In this document: positions 50,421 to 64,000 of the stretch, in pieces
How the letters are laid out: each line of letters starts with the position of its first letter
How positions within the stretch are numbered: the stretch's first letter is position 1
NCBI GenBank assembly: GCA_013399875.1
Contig: VXAZ01001670.1
Location: 2,234,808-2,298,807 of the forward strand
Direction: 5' to 3'
Length of the DNA stretch: 64,000 nucleotides
Source: Gymnorhina tibicen
Lineage: Eukaryota > Chordata > Aves > Passeriformes > Artamidae
Translations under genes and position numbers: made by a program
Notes under the pieces: model-generated
Database searches by the model: none
The model's input: only the letters and a program-made list of their open reading frames with translations
What the model was told of the DNA's origin: nothing

Positions 50421-52762
50421 TCTCATCACAGACATAAATCAAGAAAGGTAGTGTACGATTTATACAGCCTTTCAAATAAGACTTCCCAAGGAACCTTCCA
50501 CATAGGCTTGTCAGTGTCAAGAAGGAGGTTCTTTCTCAACCCTCAGATGCGCTCAGTATTCTGGCCTTCAGCTCTGTCTTAACAAAAGTACTGGGTTACC
50601 AGTCTTCCAGATGAACTGCACCAAAATCCACCATTGAGACAAAGAAAACAGTTCTGCAGTAGAGAAAAGACTCTACTTGGTACTATACTCCCCTGTACAC
50701 ACTCCATGATAGCAGAAACTAAGCAGAGAAAGGTGATTTTGCATGACACAGCAGGCATCAGGTAGAAGAAACTGGACCACCACAACATCAAGACCTTTTC
50801 TTTTCTAATATGTTTCTTATTATTTCAGAGGATTTGCTTCCCACACACACACATCCCATTCTGGCAAATTTCTCAGTTGAATTTCTCCAGGATGAGGTGC
50901 AAGCTGTTAGAAGCTTCCTAAAGAACATACTACTGAAACTGATTCCATACATGGCAAAAGCAGGAGATGTTAACTGGGGCAATAGCTCATCTGAGCTTCC
51001 AGAGATCACCGGAACCTCCTGGATGAAAATGCACTACTAACTAGTATGCTTGGCATGTAAAAGCTAAAGAACAACTACTATCAAGAAAACGTTTCTCTGA
51101 AGGAACAATTTCCTTCTGTGCCCTTAGCAGCATCTTTACATAAAGCAAGCTTCTTCTACCAAAGAGTTCAACCCTTGCCACATATATGGGGCCACAAAAC
51201 ATATTCATTCTTTTCGTATTTCTTTCTCCTATAAAGGTTCTTGAGCACATTTCACACTAAAATAGGAACTATTTTCTCAAACTCCAGGCATTTAAAAACA
51301 GAACTGCATCCGGGATGGTACAATTTCTCAGTCAACTCAGTAAAAGTTCATCAGTGATTATGTTTGTCAAGACACCCGTCACCTGTTCATTAGAGGAGGG
51401 AACCAAACATACATATTAAGTGGTTAGACTATATACCCAGAAAAACCTAGCAAACACAATCTCTCCAGGTTTAGAAATCCCTTGCAAAGAGCTTGGCTTT
51501 GGAAAGGGCCTTCACTGACCATCATAAAGGCAGAGATTTTGCCCAGTTTGAATTTGTGAGCAGGATTTGTCCAGCACACCTTCCTGGAAGACAAACTTCT
51601 ATAAAGCACCAAGACAAACACCGGAGGCACAAGTTCGGTTATCCTGGCTGAAAATGAAGAGACCATTCAATCTTTTTGCTTCACAGGCAGAAAACATCCC
51701 CAGAGTGGGGCAAAAGCACAGAAAGGAATCAATTTGCTGATGCACAATCTTCTGAATTCTTTTTATTCTCATCCAGTTGAATATTTAAGAGCTGATTTCT
51801 TCCTCCCTCCCCTTTTCCAGCTTTAACATGCTGGCTACAGCAGCATGAGGTCATGGTGCGACATCGCAAAATTCCCTGCAGAAGCCAGTGGGAAGAGAGG
51901 CTTTGCTGGGTGGGTGCCAAGCTTTCATTCAGACACATACTACCTTAGTACATTTTTCATGCTCTATTTGCTAATTAACAAGGGAAAGAAAGCCATGAAG
52001 CTGAAAGTCCAGACATTTCTTTCAGATTGGGTCCCTGGTACAAGCACATAAGCAGAATTGTGTCCAAAGCAAGGCTTTGTCTACTTGCACAAGGAAAGAG
52101 CTCAAGGGCACCTTACCTTTAGATAGTCACCTGCAGCACAAAAACAGGAGTCACCTTTAAGGCCAACACTTGAATTTAATTTAGGATTAGTCAGCAGAAG
52201 GTGCCTGAATAGTATATTAACCCGAACTATGCAGACTCAAATATACCTAACATCTGGCCAGACCAGATCTAAATTTCAGGTATTGCTATAGAGAGATATC
52301 AAGCCATTAGAGGTCACCTCAGGTGAGTTCTTAATCTGCTCAGAGGATCTATTTTAGACACCTAGGATACCAAAATGCTTCAGCATGTCACCCACATCAG
52401 TTTGTCAGCACTTTCTCTCTCATATTGTTCTGGTTTTAATAGCATGCAATGATTCTATGTCCATTTGGACCTATAAAACAGACTTGCAGCAACTCATTGC
52501 ACATTTCAGCACATATTGCAGTTATTTCTAAAGGAACAGCTCTGCCTGTCATACACTGTTTCGTGCACTGTAAGTGCTTAGTTTATTGACACTCTCAAAT
52601 TACCTGCATTGCTGCGTTTTATGCTAAGTTTGAACATGGGCTTCCCAGGGAAAAGTGCGTTAACCTACAGGTCCGTGAGTACCGTTCAGATCACACAGTA
52701 CTACTGAAGACATCCAAAAGAGGGAAATGAGACAACCCCAACAGAGCAGAGCAAGGGAGTTA

Positions 52763-54845
<2,083 letters not shown>

Positions 54846-54900
54846 CTCATGTGCACAGGCCACAGTGTGTGGGAAATCAGAAGCCAGCATTGTGTTCTTT
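54846..54900 (-). CDS. GPATCH2L: GPATCH2L coding exon E (55-nt small exon)
   Basis: This short exon encodes (E)KNTMLASDFPHTVACAHE. It takes one base to finish the Glu codon from exon D and ends on a codon boundary. The acceptor is ccttctctctag and the donor TGAG|gtaagg. Human GPATCH2L has a closely similar KNKALASDFPHISACAHE here. About 150-230 nt upstream in the transcript lies an unusually long polypyrimidine tract, which could bear on inclusion of this small exon. A 192-codon open frame on the opposite strand covers the exon and purine-rich intron, and is treated as chance. Confidence 0.93.

Positions 54901-64000
<9,100 letters not shown>

Overview
The window is vertebrate nuclear DNA, almost certainly from a bird. 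The only clear interspersed repeats are 5'-truncated CR1 LINEs, several with the typical CR1 3' end near TTCTATGATT. Introns are short, and no bacterial-style operons, tRNAs or rRNAs are present. Nearly all long open frames are chance or lie inside CR1 copies.

The one gene I can support is GPATCH2L (G patch domain-containing protein 2-like). It lies on the minus strand and occupies the right 40%. Eight coding exons can be read (61944-62008, 58384-58560, 57932-58011, 55816-55883, 54846-54900, 52764-52849, 43102-43193, 37892-38064). They join in frame across GT-AG introns into about 264 codons ending in a stop at 37892. This is the C-terminal half of the protein. The N-terminal exons and promoter lie beyond 64000. 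The 3' UTR runs below 37892, with no certain poly(A) site. No G-patch domain is encoded in these exons, in contrast to the paralogue GPATCH2.

Layout: 1-37.9 kb is non-coding. By mammalian gene order it would be the GPATCH2L-ESRRB interval, but no ESRRB exon is visible. It holds CR1 copies at 4.15-5.88 kb and 7.05-8.39 kb, and a CR1 cluster at 29.99-34.85 kb. In that cluster a minus-strand CR1 is nested inside a plus-strand CR1, next to a probable solo LTR. 37.9-62.0 kb holds the GPATCH2L exons and introns, with one CR1 in the largest intron. 62.0-64.0 kb is intron.

The most interesting items are: a 69-nt in-frame candidate cassette exon (46238-46306), the nested CR1 with its RT active-site region deleted but its frame open, a long intronic polypyrimidine tract upstream of the 55-nt exon, and several AT-rich, repeat-free blocks (18.9, 21.1, 40.6, 50.1 and 56.7 kb) that look like candidate conserved regulatory elements. 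No wholly new system was found.
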